Of a stretch of 46,724 bases of DNA, positions 1 to 8,814 are shown piece by piece. The position numbers were made by a program, and so were the translations under genes. The notes below the pieces were generated by a model. It saw only the letters and a program-made list of their open reading frames with translations. It searched no databases and was not told the DNA's origin. Source of the stretch: CAZKXX01 sp964556705 (GTDB taxonomy: Bacteria > Acidobacteriota > Terriglobia > UBA7540); NCBI GenBank assembly GCA_964556705.1, contig CAZKXX010000018.1, positions 1-46,724 on the forward strand, in the 5' to 3' direction. Numbering within the stretch: the stretch's first letter is position 1; each line of letters opens with the position of its first letter.

Positions 1-648
1 GAATTGCGCCGCGCGGCGACGCGGCTCGATCAGGAGCCAGGCAAGCAAACTGCTTGTGGCCACCGCCAGGAAGGAGAGTCCGTAAACTCCCGTAAGCGTC
101 GCCGCCTGTCGCAACCCTTCCGGCCCCACCGCGTAACCCAGCAGGTTCCAGGGGAATCCGGTAATCCAGTAAGTGCGGAGATATTCCTCCGCCACCCAGA
201 GAATCGGCGCGGAGGCCAGCGCCCACGGGCGCGAGCGGCGTGCGACCCAGGCCACAGCCGCGCCGAAAAATCCGAAGACCGTGGGATAAACCAGGAGAAA
301 CGCCAAGAGCGCCAGATAAGCGAGCGGCGTGCTCAGTCCGCCGTGGATGCGGACGACATCCACAAGCCAGTGGCAGGTCGAACCCAGAAACGCCGCGCCC
401 GCCACGTGAGCGAGCAGGAAGGCGCGCTTGAGGTTCTGCTCTTCGAGAAGCGCGAGGAGCAACGGAACGCTTCCGACCCAGATGAGAACACGCCATTCGA
501 GCGGCGCGAAAGCGCAGAACCAGAGCAGGCCGGTGAGGCCCGCCGCGCCGAATCGCGCGAAGGGTTTCTGAAGGAAGGTGGAAGAGAAAACGGTCGTCCT
601 CTCGCTTCGAGGGGCAGGGCTTCCCGACGGCGCTTCGCCCCCGGCGTT
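1..648 (-). CDS. lnt: Apolipoprotein N-acyltransferase, N-terminal part (runs off window edge)
   Basis: Lnt transfers a third acyl chain to the N-terminal cysteine of lipoproteins in the inner membrane. I translated this frame by hand. It gives a hydrophobic membrane protein containing 'WVAEEYLRTYWITGFPWN', then 'LLGY' and 'GVYGLSFLAV', the classic TGFPW...GVYG signature of the Lnt N-terminal membrane region. The C-terminal nitrilase-type catalytic domain lies beyond base 1. The frame opens after a stop at 651-649 and shows no in-frame ATG or GTG before the first membrane helix. The only nearby ATG (652-650, 12 nt past the SPOR stop) is in another frame. Removing one base from the AAAA run at 587-590 would join that ATG to the Lnt frame, so a sequencing slip or a broken start is likely. 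It is the last gene of the run that includes the SPOR protein. Confidence 0.85.
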
Positions 649-664
649 TCATCGCCCCGCCGGT

Positions 665-1258
665 TTACTGCCGGATGAACGGCTTGAATCCGTCGGCGAC
701 GAGCCGGTTGCGCACCCGCTCGGCTTCCTCGCGCGTCGAGAAGGGGCCCACTTGCACCCGGTAGAGGTTGTCCTTCAACCCCGAGTCCTGCGGCTTCACC
801 AGGAAGACCGCGTAACCGCGCGACTTCAACTCGTCCACGACGCGCTGGGCGTCGCGCTGCTCGCTCGAAGCGATGACCTGCACGGTGAATCCCGAGCGGG
901 TCTCTGCGGGCCGGGCGGCCCGGGTTTCCTTCGCGGGCGCGGGCGGCGCCGACTGCGTATCCGGGATGGCCGCCGGGCCGGTCACTCGCTCAGCTTCAGG
1001 CTCCCGGGAGGCCGGAGCGGCCGCGCTCGATCCGCCTTCGCCGGTCTCGCGCGGCGGATTCACGAGGGGCGGGACCATGGTGGGCCCAACCACTTCTTCT
1101 GTCGCCGCGCTTCCCCGCCCCGGGCGTTCGTTGTAACCTACCAGAAAACCCAGCGAGAAAAATACAGCACAAGCCGCCACGCCCATCAGAAAGACGACCA
1201 CCAGATAGCGGACGGAGAGGCCCTTCTCATCCGACTTTCCGGTTCGACCCGATGTCAT
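665..1258 (-). CDS. SPOR-domain membrane protein
   Basis: 197 aa. A short basic N-terminus precedes one membrane helix at about residues 17-41 (LVVVFLMGVAACAVFFSLGF). A Pro/Ala/Glu-rich linker (about 45-118) follows, then a C-terminal SPOR domain (about 122-197; 'FTVQVIASSEQRDAQRVVDELK' region and 'YRVQVGPFSTREEAERVRNRL' region). SPOR domains bind denuded glycan strands of septal peptidoglycan, so a periplasmic wall- or division-associated role is expected from the family. The ATG at 1258 has a GGAGG ribosome site five bases upstream. It lies 27 nt after the slipin gene and just before lnt, probably in one transcript. It resembles the FtsN/DedD layout, but I would not call it FtsN on this evidence. 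Confidence 0.85.
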   Translation of the reverse strand: MTSGRTGKSDEKGLSVRYLVVVFLMGVAACAVFFSLGFLVGYNERPGRGSAATEEVVGPTMVPPLVNPPRETGEGGSSAAAPASREPEAERVTGPAAIPDTQSAPPAPAKETRAARPAETRSGFTVQVIASSEQRDAQRVVDELKSRGYAVFLVKPQDSGLKDNLYRVQVGPFSTREEAERVRNRLVADGFKPFIRQ

Positions 1259-1285
1259 TTCCCTCCTTCTCGCGCGCCCCGCGGC

Positions 1286-2068
1286 CTACGACTTCGCGGG
1301 CGGCTCATCCGTCGCGGCGCCCCCCCTGCGGGCCAGCAGGACGCTGAGCAATTCGATCGGCAGCGGGAAGACGATGGTCGTGTTCTTCTCGACGCCGATT
1401 TCGGTGAGCGTCTGGAGATAACGCAGTGTTATGGCGGAGGGCTCGCGCTGGATGACCGCCGCGGCCTGGGCCAGTTTCGCGGACGCCTGGAACTCGCCGT
1501 CGGCGTGGATGATCTTGGCGCGGCGCTCGCGTTCGGCTTCCGCCTGGCGGGCGATGGCACGCTGCATCTCCTGCGGCAGGTCCACGGCCTTCACTTCCAC
1601 CTTGGTCACCTTGATGCCCCAGGCGTCCGTGTGCTCGTCGAGAATGCTTTGCAGGCGCACGTTCAGTTTCTCCCGCTGGGAGAGCAGGTCGTCCAATTCC
1701 ACTTCGCCCAGCACGGAGCGCAGCGTCGTCATGGCGAGCTGCTCGACCGCGTAGCGGTAACTCTCGAGTTCGATGATGGCTCTCTGCCAGTCCATCACCC
1801 GGTAATACACGACGGCGTTGACCTTGACCGTGACGTTGTCCCGCGTGATGACGTCCTGCGGCGGGATATCCCAGGCCACGATGCGAAGCGAGACTTTGAT
1901 CATCTTGTCGATCGGCCAGAGGATGAAAATCAGGCCGGGGCTTTGATAGCCCCTCACCAGCCGTCCGAGGCGGAAGACGACGGCGCGCTCGTATTCGCGG
2001 ATGACGTTGACACAGTTCGCGACCCAGATCAGCAGGATGAAGATGGCGACGACGGTGTACATTTCCAT
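1286..2068 (-). CDS. Slipin / stomatin-like SPFH (band 7) protein
   Basis: 260 aa. An N-terminal hydrophobic hairpin (about 4-20) is followed by 'YERAVVFRLGRLV' and the SPFH core with 'PGL', 'DVITRDNVTVKVNAVVYYRV' region and 'EMQRAIARQAEAERERRAKII' region, which mark prokaryotic slipins. A short tail (LARRGGAATDEPPAKS) closes it. Slipins form oligomeric membrane scaffolds. Bacterial slipins are typically paired with an NfeD-type membrane protease that cleaves them, and such a gene lies directly upstream here (123 nt gap). AGGAG sits six bases before the ATG at 2068. Alternative: a HflC-like subunit, but the NfeD neighbour and length fit slipin better. Confidence 0.92.
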   Translation of the reverse strand: MEMYTVVAIFILLIWVANCVNVIREYERAVVFRLGRLVRGYQSPGLIFILWPIDKMIKVSLRIVAWDIPPQDVITRDNVTVKVNAVVYYRVMDWQRAIIELESYRYAVEQLAMTTLRSVLGEVELDDLLSQREKLNVRLQSILDEHTDAWGIKVTKVEVKAVDLPQEMQRAIARQAEAERERRAKIIHADGEFQASAKLAQAAAVIQREPSAITLRYLQTLTEIGVEKNTTIVFPLPIELLSVLLARRGGAATDEPPAKS

Positions 2069-2191
2069 GGCGCACTCCTTTCGAGAGGCCTTCAGTTGAG
2101 TTGGCGCGAGCTGCGGCCGCTGAGACCTGGATTTTCGGCCGACAGGGACGCCGCGCGGATTCCTCGCAGTCCAGCCGAACTGTGAGCCAGT

Positions 2192-3523
2192 TTATCCCGG
2201 ATTGTCGGGCTTCTCAACAAGAAGCGTCAGCCCTTCGGCGGCGACGACGCGGACGCGGTCGCCCTGGGCCACGGGAGTTCGGGCGCGGGCATTCCAGATT
2301 TCGCCCCGCACCAGCACTTTTCCTTCCGGTGTCAGATCGGTCTGGGCCGTCCCGAACGTCTCCACCAGGGCCTCGGGACCCATCGTCGCTTTCGCCCGGT
2401 ACGCGGCCACCGCGTAGCGCAGGAGGATAATGGTAATCAAAGAAAGCGGAAGCGTGACGGCGAGGGCCGTCGAAAGGCGAATGCGCGCTTCCGGCCAGGG
2501 CGAATCCACCAGGATCATGGCGCCGATGATCATGGCGACGGCGCCCGCGGCCCCGAGCAGGCCGTGCGAAGTGATTGTCGCCTCAAGGATGAATAGGGCG
2601 ACGGCCAGCAGGATGAGCAGAATTCCCAGTGTGTTGATGGGCAGAAGATTGAAGGCGTACATGGCCATCACCAGCGCGATCGCGCCCACGACGCCCGGAG
2701 CGATCAAGCCCGGGTTGGTGAACTCGATGTAGAGCAGAGCCAACCCGATCGCGCCCAGCAGGAAGGCAATGTTCGGGTCGGCAATCCAGGCGAAGAACTG
2801 CTCCCGCCGCCCCATTTCGAATTTCTCGATGACCGCATCCGCCAGGCGCAGCCGGGTGGTGGAGTCGTCGATGCGCCGCACCTCCTTGCCGTCGAGTTGC
2901 GCCAGCACTTGCTCAGGAGTCGAGGCAATCACGTCAATCAGTTTTCCCTCCAGCGCTTCCTTCTCCGTGAACGAGCGGCTGGAGCGGACGGCCTCTTCGG
3001 CGAGCTTGGGATCGCGCCCGCGCTTGTCGGCGATGCTGCGGATGTAGGCGGCCGCGTCGCTGGCGATCTTCTCCTCCATCGTCTTGCCGGTTTCGACGCC
3101 GCCGATCATCACCGGATGGGCGGCGCCGGTGGTGGTCCCGGGCGCCATGGCGGCCGCGTCGCCCGCCAGCAGGATGAAGAATCCCGCGGAAGCCGCTCCG
3201 CCCCCGCTCGGCGCGACGTAAGTGATGACCGGAACTCGCGAGTCGAAGATCGCCTGGATGAGCTGCCGCATGGAGTTTTGCAGCCCTCCCGGCGTGTCGA
3301 GCACAATCAGCACCGCGTCCGCCCCGGTGGCGTTGGCGTGCTCGATGGCCTGGGTCACGTGCCCGGCGCTCACGTGGTGAAGCATCCGGTTCAAGTCAAC
3401 CCGGACGACGCGCGGACGGCCGGGCGAAGGCGCGGAGCGCTCCGCTTCCTGCGCCAGCAGCAGAACGCTTCCCATCACCAGAGACGCCATAACCAGAGTC
3501 GTTATTTTCTGTCTCGTGTTCAC
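2192..3523 (-). CDS. NfeD-family membrane serine protease (ClpP class, NfeD1b type)
   Basis: 443 aa. Signal-like helix at 7-24, then a ClpP/crotonase-type protease domain (about 38-215). It has 'DTPGG' at 76-80, 'GGGAASAGFFI' with likely nucleophile Ser112, and a candidate catalytic Lys152 in 'EEKIASDAAAYI', by analogy with the Ser/Lys dyad of the archaeal 1510-N protease. Four or five membrane helices follow (about 243-370) and a C-terminal NfeD OB-fold domain (about 385-443; 'VGEALVETFG'-like region reading 'ETFGTAQTDLTPEGKV LVRGE'). The start is GTG at 3523, overlapping the upstream TPR gene as GTGA, so the two are translationally coupled. The next gene is the slipin, its likely substrate or partner. 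Confidence 0.9.
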   Translation of the reverse strand: MNTRQKITTLVMASLVMGSVLLLAQEAERSAPSPGRPRVVRVDLNRMLHHVSAGHVTQAIEHANATGADAVLIVLDTPGGLQNSMRQLIQAIFDSRVPVITYVAPSGGGAASAGFFILLAGDAAAMAPGTTTGAAHPVMIGGVETGKTMEEKIASDAAAYIRSIADKRGRDPKLAEEAVRSSRSFTEKEALEGKLIDVIASTPEQVLAQLDGKEVRRIDDSTTRLRLADAVIEKFEMGRREQFFAWIADPNIAFLLGAIGLALLYIEFTNPGLIAPGVVGAIALVMAMYAFNLLPINTLGILLILLAVALFILEATITSHGLLGAAGAVAMIIGAMILVDSPWPEARIRLSTALAVTLPLSLITIILLRYAVAAYRAKATMGPEALVETFGTAQTDLTPEGKVLVRGEIWNARARTPVAQGDRVRVVAAEGLTLLVEKPDNPG

Positions 3524-4797
3524 GGCCCTTCCCCTCCCCTGGGCAGCAGGCCCTCTTGTCGCGGGGCTTCCGGATCCTGAGATGGATGCGCCAGCTTCGC
3601 CTCCACCGAACGTTGCAGCGCCAGCCGAAGCAGGCGGAAGGCGCGGCCGTCGTAATATTCTTTCAATCGCAAATGGCGAAGCATATCCTGCCGCGGATTT
3701 CGGCCCTCGTCGGGGGAGGCGGCGCGGCTGTCGCCGCCGAGCGCTTCGTCAAACCACGCATGCTGCTCGGGTTCTTCGGCGGTCAGGCGCGCCGCTTCCG
3801 CGAAATAGTGGTCGGCCTCTTCGCGCCGCTTCAACCGTTCCAATGCCACCGCGAGATTGAAGGCATATTCCGCGTCCGCGGCGTCTCCCTGAACGGCGCG
3901 TTCGAAAGCTTCGGCCGCTTCGGCGTAACGCCCTCGCAGCGCTTCGACGACGCCCAGGTTGTTCCACGCCTCGTTCAGCGGTACTTCCCGCAAAAGCTCG
4001 CGCAGCGCCTCCGCGGCCTTCCCGTACCGCCCCAGCCGGGACTCGACGACGCCCAGCAGGAAGAGCGCCTCGGGATGGTCGCGGTCCTCCGGCCGGAGCT
4101 TGCGCAGCCAGCGCGCCGCCTGTTCGTCGTCCCTCCCGGCAAAATAGTGCCGTCCCAGTTCCATCGCCGCGCGGCGGTCGTTCGGCCTCAGGCGGTCGGC
4201 TTCGGAAAGCAACCGCACGCGAGACACGGCGTCGGAAGCCAGCACGCCGCGAATGTAGTTTTCGTGCGCGTCCAGGCGTTCTTCGGGGAAGCGCGCCTGA
4301 TAATCCTCTTCGCTCTCGCCCCGGAAGTACGGGTCGTGCGCCGTCAGCAGCCGCCAGGCCAGAAGCGTTTGGAGTTCGAGCAGGTCTTCGAGCACGCCGG
4401 CAATCTCGATGGGAGGGCCCAGGCGCTGGCGCGCCACGTCGAGGAGCCGCCCCCGCAGGCGCAGGGCGCTGCCCAGGACCTCGAAATCGCCCAGAATGGC
4501 CCAGTCCGCGCCCAGAACGCGGGCCACGCGATAAGAACTGGCCAGAGTGAGCGGGACTCCCGCCGGCAGCCCCGCCTCCGCGTAGGCGGCGTCGCGCTCG
4601 GCCCGCCGCAAGGTGACCCGGTCGGGCGACTCCAGGCGCACGGTCAGAGTTTCGGCGCAGCTTTCCGAGACCCAGTTCAAGTCGGAGCGGGAACTGAGGT
4701 TTTCAAACGGAAAAACCAGAATCGTCCGCGGAGGCGGCGCCGCCGCCACCCAATGAGCACCTGCGATGAGAGCGAACAGAACGGAGAGCCCTCTCAT
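3520..4797 (-). CDS. TPR protein with TolB/FlgO-like N-terminal domain
   Basis: 425 aa. Signal peptide at about 1-19. Residues about 24-130 read 'TILVFPFENLSSRSDLNWVS', 'CAETLTVRLE' and 'GADWAILGDFEVLGSALRLRGRLLDV', the pattern of a TolB-like/FlgO-like domain often found ahead of TPRs. TPR-like helices occupy about 205-345 ('HPEALFLLGVVESRLGRYGKA', 'NEAWNNLGVVEALRGRYAEA', 'DAEYAFNLAVALERLKRREEA'). A Pro/Arg-rich tail ends it. The gene is first in a run with NfeD (4-nt overlap), slipin, SPOR and lnt, suggesting an envelope scaffold or assembly role; that is inference. A strong purine tract (GGGGGAGAAGGG) precedes the ATG at 4797, and a TATAAT lies just upstream of it. Confidence 0.75.
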   Translation of the reverse strand: MRGLSVLFALIAGAHWVAAAPPPRTILVFPFENLSSRSDLNWVSESCAETLTVRLESPDRVTLRRAERDAAYAEAGLPAGVPLTLASSYRVARVLGADWAILGDFEVLGSALRLRGRLLDVARQRLGPPIEIAGVLEDLLELQTLLAWRLLTAHDPYFRGESEEDYQARFPEERLDAHENYIRGVLASDAVSRVRLLSEADRLRPNDRRAAMELGRHYFAGRDDEQAARWLRKLRPEDRDHPEALFLLGVVESRLGRYGKAAEALRELLREVPLNEAWNNLGVVEALRGRYAEAAEAFERAVQGDAADAEYAFNLAVALERLKRREEADHYFAEAARLTAEEPEQHAWFDEALGGDSRAASPDEGRNPRQDMLRHLRLKEYYDGRAFRLLRLALQRSVEAKLAHPSQDPEAPRQEGLLPRGGEGP

Positions 4798-4813
4798 TCC
4801 CTTCTCCCCCTTT

Positions 4814-4819
4814 ATTATA
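4814..4819 (-). promoter_or_regulatory. Candidate -10 box (TATAAT) for the TPR-nfeD-slipin-SPOR-lnt run
   Basis: A perfect TATAAT on the minus strand lies 16 nt upstream of the TPR start codon. No good -35 is visible at 16-18 nt spacing in the GC-rich DNA upstream. With the start codon so close, this would give a short leader. The spacer 4798-4948 holds nothing else I can recognise. Confidence 0.35.
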
Positions 4820-4948
4820 GCACCCAGGCGCGGAGCGGCCTCGCAGGTGGCTGAAAGCGCGCCCGCGCGGGGCGCCGGCGCAAGAGCCCGCGCTTCCCGC
4901 TTCGCGCGCCAGGATTGAAATTGCCGGGACTTCTCCGCAGAGGCGCCG

Positions 4949-5776
4949 TTAATCCCGGATGGGGATGGGAGGGTTGGCCCTCAACTGAACGTAATCGGGA
5001 AATTCGCTGATCTTCTGGAGGTCGGGGTCCGCGTCGATTCTTTTGAAATCTTTGAACCCGTCCTCGAGCGCCCGGCGCAGGAAACGCACCGCCTCTTCGG
5101 CCCGGCCGAGCGAGGCGAAGACTTTGGCCATGTAGAAATAAAACCGCGCGTCCGCGCCCCGCGTCTGCATCACCGTGCCCACCGTCGAGCGGTCGCTGAG
5201 GATGCGCGGATCGATTTCGAGCGCCGTCCGGTAGGAGTCAATCGCCTCGGCGTACTTCTTCCGATGGTAGAGAGCCGTTCCCAGGTTCAGGTGGAACGAC
5301 GCGTTGGAGGAATTGATCTGAAGCGCGCGGCGATAATACTTGATGGATTTCTTCGTCTTGTTGTCGAGAAAATACGTCGTCCCCAGATTGTTCCAGGGCT
5401 CGGCGAACTGGCGGTCCAATTTAGCGGCGCGTTCGTAGGCTTTCCGCGCCTGCTTGTAATCGAGCACCTGCTGATGGGCAATGCCCAGCTTGTTCCAGAG
5501 GCCCGCCTCCTTGTCGCCATTTTCCCGAATGGCCCGCCTGTAGTAGTCCACCGCGTCGCGGAACGATTTGCGCGCCAAGGCCAGGTCACCGCGTTCTTCC
5601 AAGGTCAGTTCGCGCCGCACCGGTGCGGGCGCCGTGGCCGTGACGTCGGAGGGCACCAGCTCGGGCTGCAAGGAAGACGGTTCCTGCTGGGCGAGGGCGA
5701 AATCGCCTCCCACAAGAAACCAGACCGTCAGGAGGAAAATGACAAGGGCGGGCTCGGGCGCGCGGTGGAATCTCAT
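4949..5776 (-). CDS. Secreted/membrane-anchored TPR protein
   Basis: 275 aa from the ATG at 5776, chosen over a longer frame because GGAGG lies 7-8 nt upstream and a signal sequence follows at once (about 10-30, ending near 'FALAQQ'). TPR units run from about residue 62 to 230 with clear consensus: 'AGLWNKLGIAHQQVLDYKQA', 'AEPWNNLGTTYFLDNKTKKS', 'ASFHLNLGTALYHRKKYAEA', and a degenerate C-terminal pair ('ARFYFYMAKVFASLGRAEEA'). It is 37 nt downstream of the class A PBP on the same strand, so it may help organise or regulate that synthase, as TPR lipoproteins do for PBPs elsewhere (inference). No lipobox is seen. Confidence 0.8.
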   Translation of the reverse strand: MRFHRAPEPALVIFLLTVWFLVGGDFALAQQEPSSLQPELVPSDVTATAPAPVRRELTLEERGDLALARKSFRDAVDYYRRAIRENGDKEAGLWNKLGIAHQQVLDYKQARKAYERAAKLDRQFAEPWNNLGTTYFLDNKTKKSIKYYRRALQINSSNASFHLNLGTALYHRKKYAEAIDSYRTALEIDPRILSDRSTVGTVMQTRGADARFYFYMAKVFASLGRAEEAVRFLRRALEDGFKDFKRIDADPDLQKISEFPDYVQLRANPPIPIRD

Positions 5777-5813
5777 CAGACGACCTCCGGGCGGGAGGAA
5801 GCGGGCCGCGCAG

Positions 5814-8417
5814 CTAAGGGCGAGAATCCTCGGCGGGAGGCGGCTTGCTCTCCTCACTCCCACCCTTAAAGATTGACACGAACTTGCGCAGGATACCACC
5901 CTTTTTCTTCTGCTGGGCAGCCTCCTCAGGCTTCTCGGAGGCGGCGGACAATTCGTCGTCATCCGTCGAACTCGCGGGCGGCTGTGGCCGAGCCGTCGTA
6001 ACGCTCACCGGCGTCGTGGGCGCGCGGTCCGGTTTGAACACCTGGAACAGCCGCCCGAGAATGCCCGGCGCGCCGCCGTCACGATCGCGCGCCGGGACCG
6101 TTCCTTCGATGAAAAACTCCTGGTACGCGGTCGGAAGGTCGGCACTCGCCAGCAGGTTCGTCTGCCGATCGATCGGGGCGGTTACAATTCCGGGCGGCGG
6201 CTCGTACCATTTTCCCTCGCCGTAAGCCGGAATCTCCGCCGCGCGCTTCATGAATTCGGTCCAAATCGGCAGCGCCGAGTAGGCGCCGGACAGCTTCAAC
6301 TCGCGGTCGTCGTCGTAACCGACCCAGACGGCGGTCACGAGTTCCGGAGTGAATCCGACGAACCAGCCGTCGTGTGACGTTCCGGTCTTCCCCGCGCAGG
6401 GAAGCTGGAACCCCCGCGAGCGCACGCCCGCGCCCGTGCCGCTCGTCACGACCGTCTCCAGCAGGCTCACCATGAGATAGGCCACGCGCGGGTCGAGCAC
6501 CTGGCGCGTTTCGAGCGGGCTGCTGTAAAGCGTTTCGCCGGCATGGTCGCGCACGCCGTGGATGAAGCGCGGGCCGACGTACCGCCCTTCGTTGGCGAAA
6601 ATCGTGTACGCCGAAGCGATTTCCAGCGGCGTGGCCACGTAAGCCCCCAGCGCGATGGCGGGCGTGGCCATCAGGTCGCGGTTGATTCCGGCCGCCACGG
6701 CCAGGTTGCGCACCTTATCGTAGCCCACCATCTCCGCCAGGCGCACCGTCGCCACGTTCAGCGAATGCGCCAGAGCCTGACGCAGCGTCACCACGCCGTG
6801 ATATTCCTGCTTGTAGTTCTCGGGTTCGTACGGCTGGTCGCCGAAGAGGAACGTGGTCGGCTCATCCATCAGCGGCGTGGAAGGCGTCACGACCAGCGGC
6901 GCGCCCTCCACGCCGGTCGAGAGCGCGGCCGCATACACGAAGGGCTTGAACGACGAACCGGGCTGGCGCTTCGCCAGGACATGGTTCAACTGGCTCGCGC
7001 CGTAATCCCGTCCCCCGACCAGCGCCCGAATCTCGCCCGTGCGCGGGTGAAGCGCCACGAGCGCCACCTGCGGCTGAAGCGGTTCCTCGTCCGGCTTTTT
7101 CCGGCCCCGCTTGATGAGCTGGTCGTCCACCTCGGCCATCCCCACGCGCACGGCTTCCGAGGCCGCGCGCTGCAAATCGAGGTCGAGCGTGGTGTAAACG
7201 CGAAAACTCTCCGAGACCAGGTCGCGCTCGGAAAACTGGGCCAGCAGCCGGTCGCGCACCATGTCCATGAAGAAGGGGGCCTGGTTGCCCTCCACGTTGC
7301 GCGGCGCCAGGCCCAGCGGAGCCGCGGCGGCCCGCTCGGCTTCTTCCGCCGTGATGTAACCCACTTCCAGCATGCGCCGGATGACAAAGTTGCGCCGCTC
7401 GACCGCCCGCTCGGGATAGCGGTAGGGCGAATAAAGGCTGGGCCCGGCGATGATGGCCGCCAGCAGCGCGCCCTCCGGCAGCGTCAGTCCGGCGACGTCT
7501 TTGTTGAAGTAAGCGCTCGCCGCCTCACCCACGCCGTGAATCGAAAAACTCCCCCGCTGGCCGAGATAAATCTCGTTCGCATACAGCTCGAAGATTTCTT
7601 CTTTCGTCAGGCGCTGCTCGAGCAGCAGGGTCAGGAAGATTTCCTGCGCCTTGCGCTCCAGCGAGCGCTCGCGCGTCAGGAAAAGGTTCCGCGAGAGCTG
7701 CATGGTCAGCGTGCTCGTGCCGCGGATCCGCTCGTCGGTCCGCACGCCCGTTGCAACGGCGGCGATCAAGCGGAAGAAGTTGATGCCGTGATGTGAAAAG
7801 AAGCGGTGGTCCTCAGTGGCGAGGATGGCGTTCACGAGCGCCGGCGGAAGGTCCTGATACCGCACCAGACGGCGCTTCGTCCGGCTGCGGTCAAAGAGCG
7901 TCGTGATGACTTCCGGCTCCAGCCGGTAGCTTTCCAGCGCGCGCCGGCGGTCGAGCCCGGTGATGGAAGCGACGCGCCCGTTGCGGAACACAATCGCCGC
8001 CGGGCTCTGGCGCTGTCCGGGCATCGCAAAGTAGGACTTCGGTCCGGGGTGAATTTCCAGCCCGTCGGCGATGAGCCGGTAGGTCCCGATCGGCGAGTCC
8101 TCGCGGTCCTCCGGATAAAGCGCTTTGCGCAGCCGCGCGGCCACTTCCTCGGGCGTGATCGCCTGCCCGACGCGCAGTTCTGTGGGCGCCGAAAGCACCA
8201 GCGAGGCGCTGTCGAAAACGTCCCCGCTCAACCGCGCGTCAATCATCCGGCTGAAACGAACGTAATAGAAGACGAAGACACCGGCTCCGCTCAGCACCGC
8301 CAGCAGCGCGAAGCTGAGCAGCATCTTCTTCCACAAAGGCAGACGGCGGAGCGCGCCCCTTGGCTTTCCGTTGGCCGCGGGGTCCTTGCGAACGACGGGC
8401 TTGCGGCGAGGCGGCAC
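5814..8417 (-). CDS. mrcB: Class A penicillin-binding protein, PBP1B-like (glycosyltransferase + transpeptidase)
   Basis: 867 aa bifunctional peptidoglycan synthase. A cytoplasmic Arg/Lys-rich N-terminus is followed by one membrane helix (about 32-52), a UB2H-like region (about 80-175), and the GT51 glycosyltransferase with catalytic Glu202 in 'ATEDHRFFSHHG', 'RGTSTLTMQL' at 232-241 and 'ELYANEIYLG'. The transpeptidase has Ser488 in SSFK (488-491), SLN at 552-554 and KTG at 677-679. A Pro/Ser/Lys-rich tail of about 100 residues ends the protein. The start is GTG at 8417, three bases after the small upstream membrane gene. The UB2H-like segment is why I favour PBP1B over PBP1A. The tail is longer than usual and of unknown role. 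Confidence 0.93.
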   Translation of the reverse strand: MPPRRKPVVRKDPAANGKPRGALRRLPLWKKMLLSFALLAVLSGAGVFVFYYVRFSRMIDARLSGDVFDSASLVLSAPTELRVGQAITPEEVAARLRKALYPEDREDSPIGTYRLIADGLEIHPGPKSYFAMPGQRQSPAAIVFRNGRVASITGLDRRRALESYRLEPEVITTLFDRSRTKRRLVRYQDLPPALVNAILATEDHRFFSHHGINFFRLIAAVATGVRTDERIRGTSTLTMQLSRNLFLTRERSLERKAQEIFLTLLLEQRLTKEEIFELYANEIYLGQRGSFSIHGVGEAASAYFNKDVAGLTLPEGALLAAIIAGPSLYSPYRYPERAVERRNFVIRRMLEVGYITAEEAERAAAAPLGLAPRNVEGNQAPFFMDMVRDRLLAQFSERDLVSESFRVYTTLDLDLQRAASEAVRVGMAEVDDQLIKRGRKKPDEEPLQPQVALVALHPRTGEIRALVGGRDYGASQLNHVLAKRQPGSSFKPFVYAAALSTGVEGAPLVVTPSTPLMDEPTTFLFGDQPYEPENYKQEYHGVVTLRQALAHSLNVATVRLAEMVGYDKVRNLAVAAGINRDLMATPAIALGAYVATPLEIASAYTIFANEGRYVGPRFIHGVRDHAGETLYSSPLETRQVLDPRVAYLMVSLLETVVTSGTGAGVRSRGFQLPCAGKTGTSHDGWFVGFTPELVTAVWVGYDDDRELKLSGAYSALPIWTEFMKRAAEIPAYGEGKWYEPPPGIVTAPIDRQTNLLASADLPTAYQEFFIEGTVPARDRDGGAPGILGRLFQVFKPDRAPTTPVSVTTARPQPPASSTDDDELSAASEKPEEAAQQKKKGGILRKFVSIFKGGSEESKPPPAEDSRP

Positions 8418-8420
8418 GGC

Positions 8421-8789
8421 TTAGAGCGCCCGGTTCTCCGCGGAAGGCGTGAAGCGCAGGTTGAGCGTGTAAACCTTCAGGTCCACCGGGACGGTGTAGT
8501 CAATGTCGATGGTGATGGTCCGGCCGGAGTACTGCACCTTGACGTTTTCGCGGGTGATGGGCAGTCGCAGGTTGTCCCGCGCGTGCGCCACCACGTTGTT
8601 CTGGACCGCTTCGGCCGGCGTGCGGTCCACGGTGGCGCGCACCGCGATCTGCCGGATGTAATCCTGAAGCTCGTAGTTCTGGACGTAAACAGGAATGATC
8701 TTGACTCCCGCATAGGCCACGGCGGCCAGGAACGCCAGAGAAAGGATGGCCTTCATCTTTCCCTGGCCCCGGTCCGAACGCCCCATCAT
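8421..8789 (-). CDS. Small DUF4845-like membrane protein
   Basis: 122 aa. I chose the ATG at 8789 because GGAGG lies six bases upstream; a longer frame to 8804 lacks a ribosome site. A membrane helix sits at about 13-30 (ILSLAFLAAVAYAGVKIIPV), followed by 'YVQNYELQDYIRQIA' and a beta-rich C-terminal half ('VKVQYSGRTITIDIDYTVPV'). This N-terminal helix plus 'vPvYvqnYel' layout resembles DUF4845 proteins; the assignment is by eye and function is unknown. It lies between proS (25 nt) and the PBP (3 nt), so it is probably co-transcribed and may serve the envelope. Confidence 0.7.
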   Translation of the reverse strand: MMGRSDRGQGKMKAILSLAFLAAVAYAGVKIIPVYVQNYELQDYIRQIAVRATVDRTPAEAVQNNVVAHARDNLRLPITRENVKVQYSGRTITIDIDYTVPVDLKVYTLNLRFTPSAENRAL

Positions 8790-8814
8790 CGCGTGCCTCC
8801 GCAAAAGTGAGAAT

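Noticed and set aside
578..2185. 535-codon plus-strand open frame opposite the SPOR and slipin genes
   Set aside because: Arg/His/Gly-rich translation with no fold-like pattern, antisense to two clear genes; a by-product of high GC.
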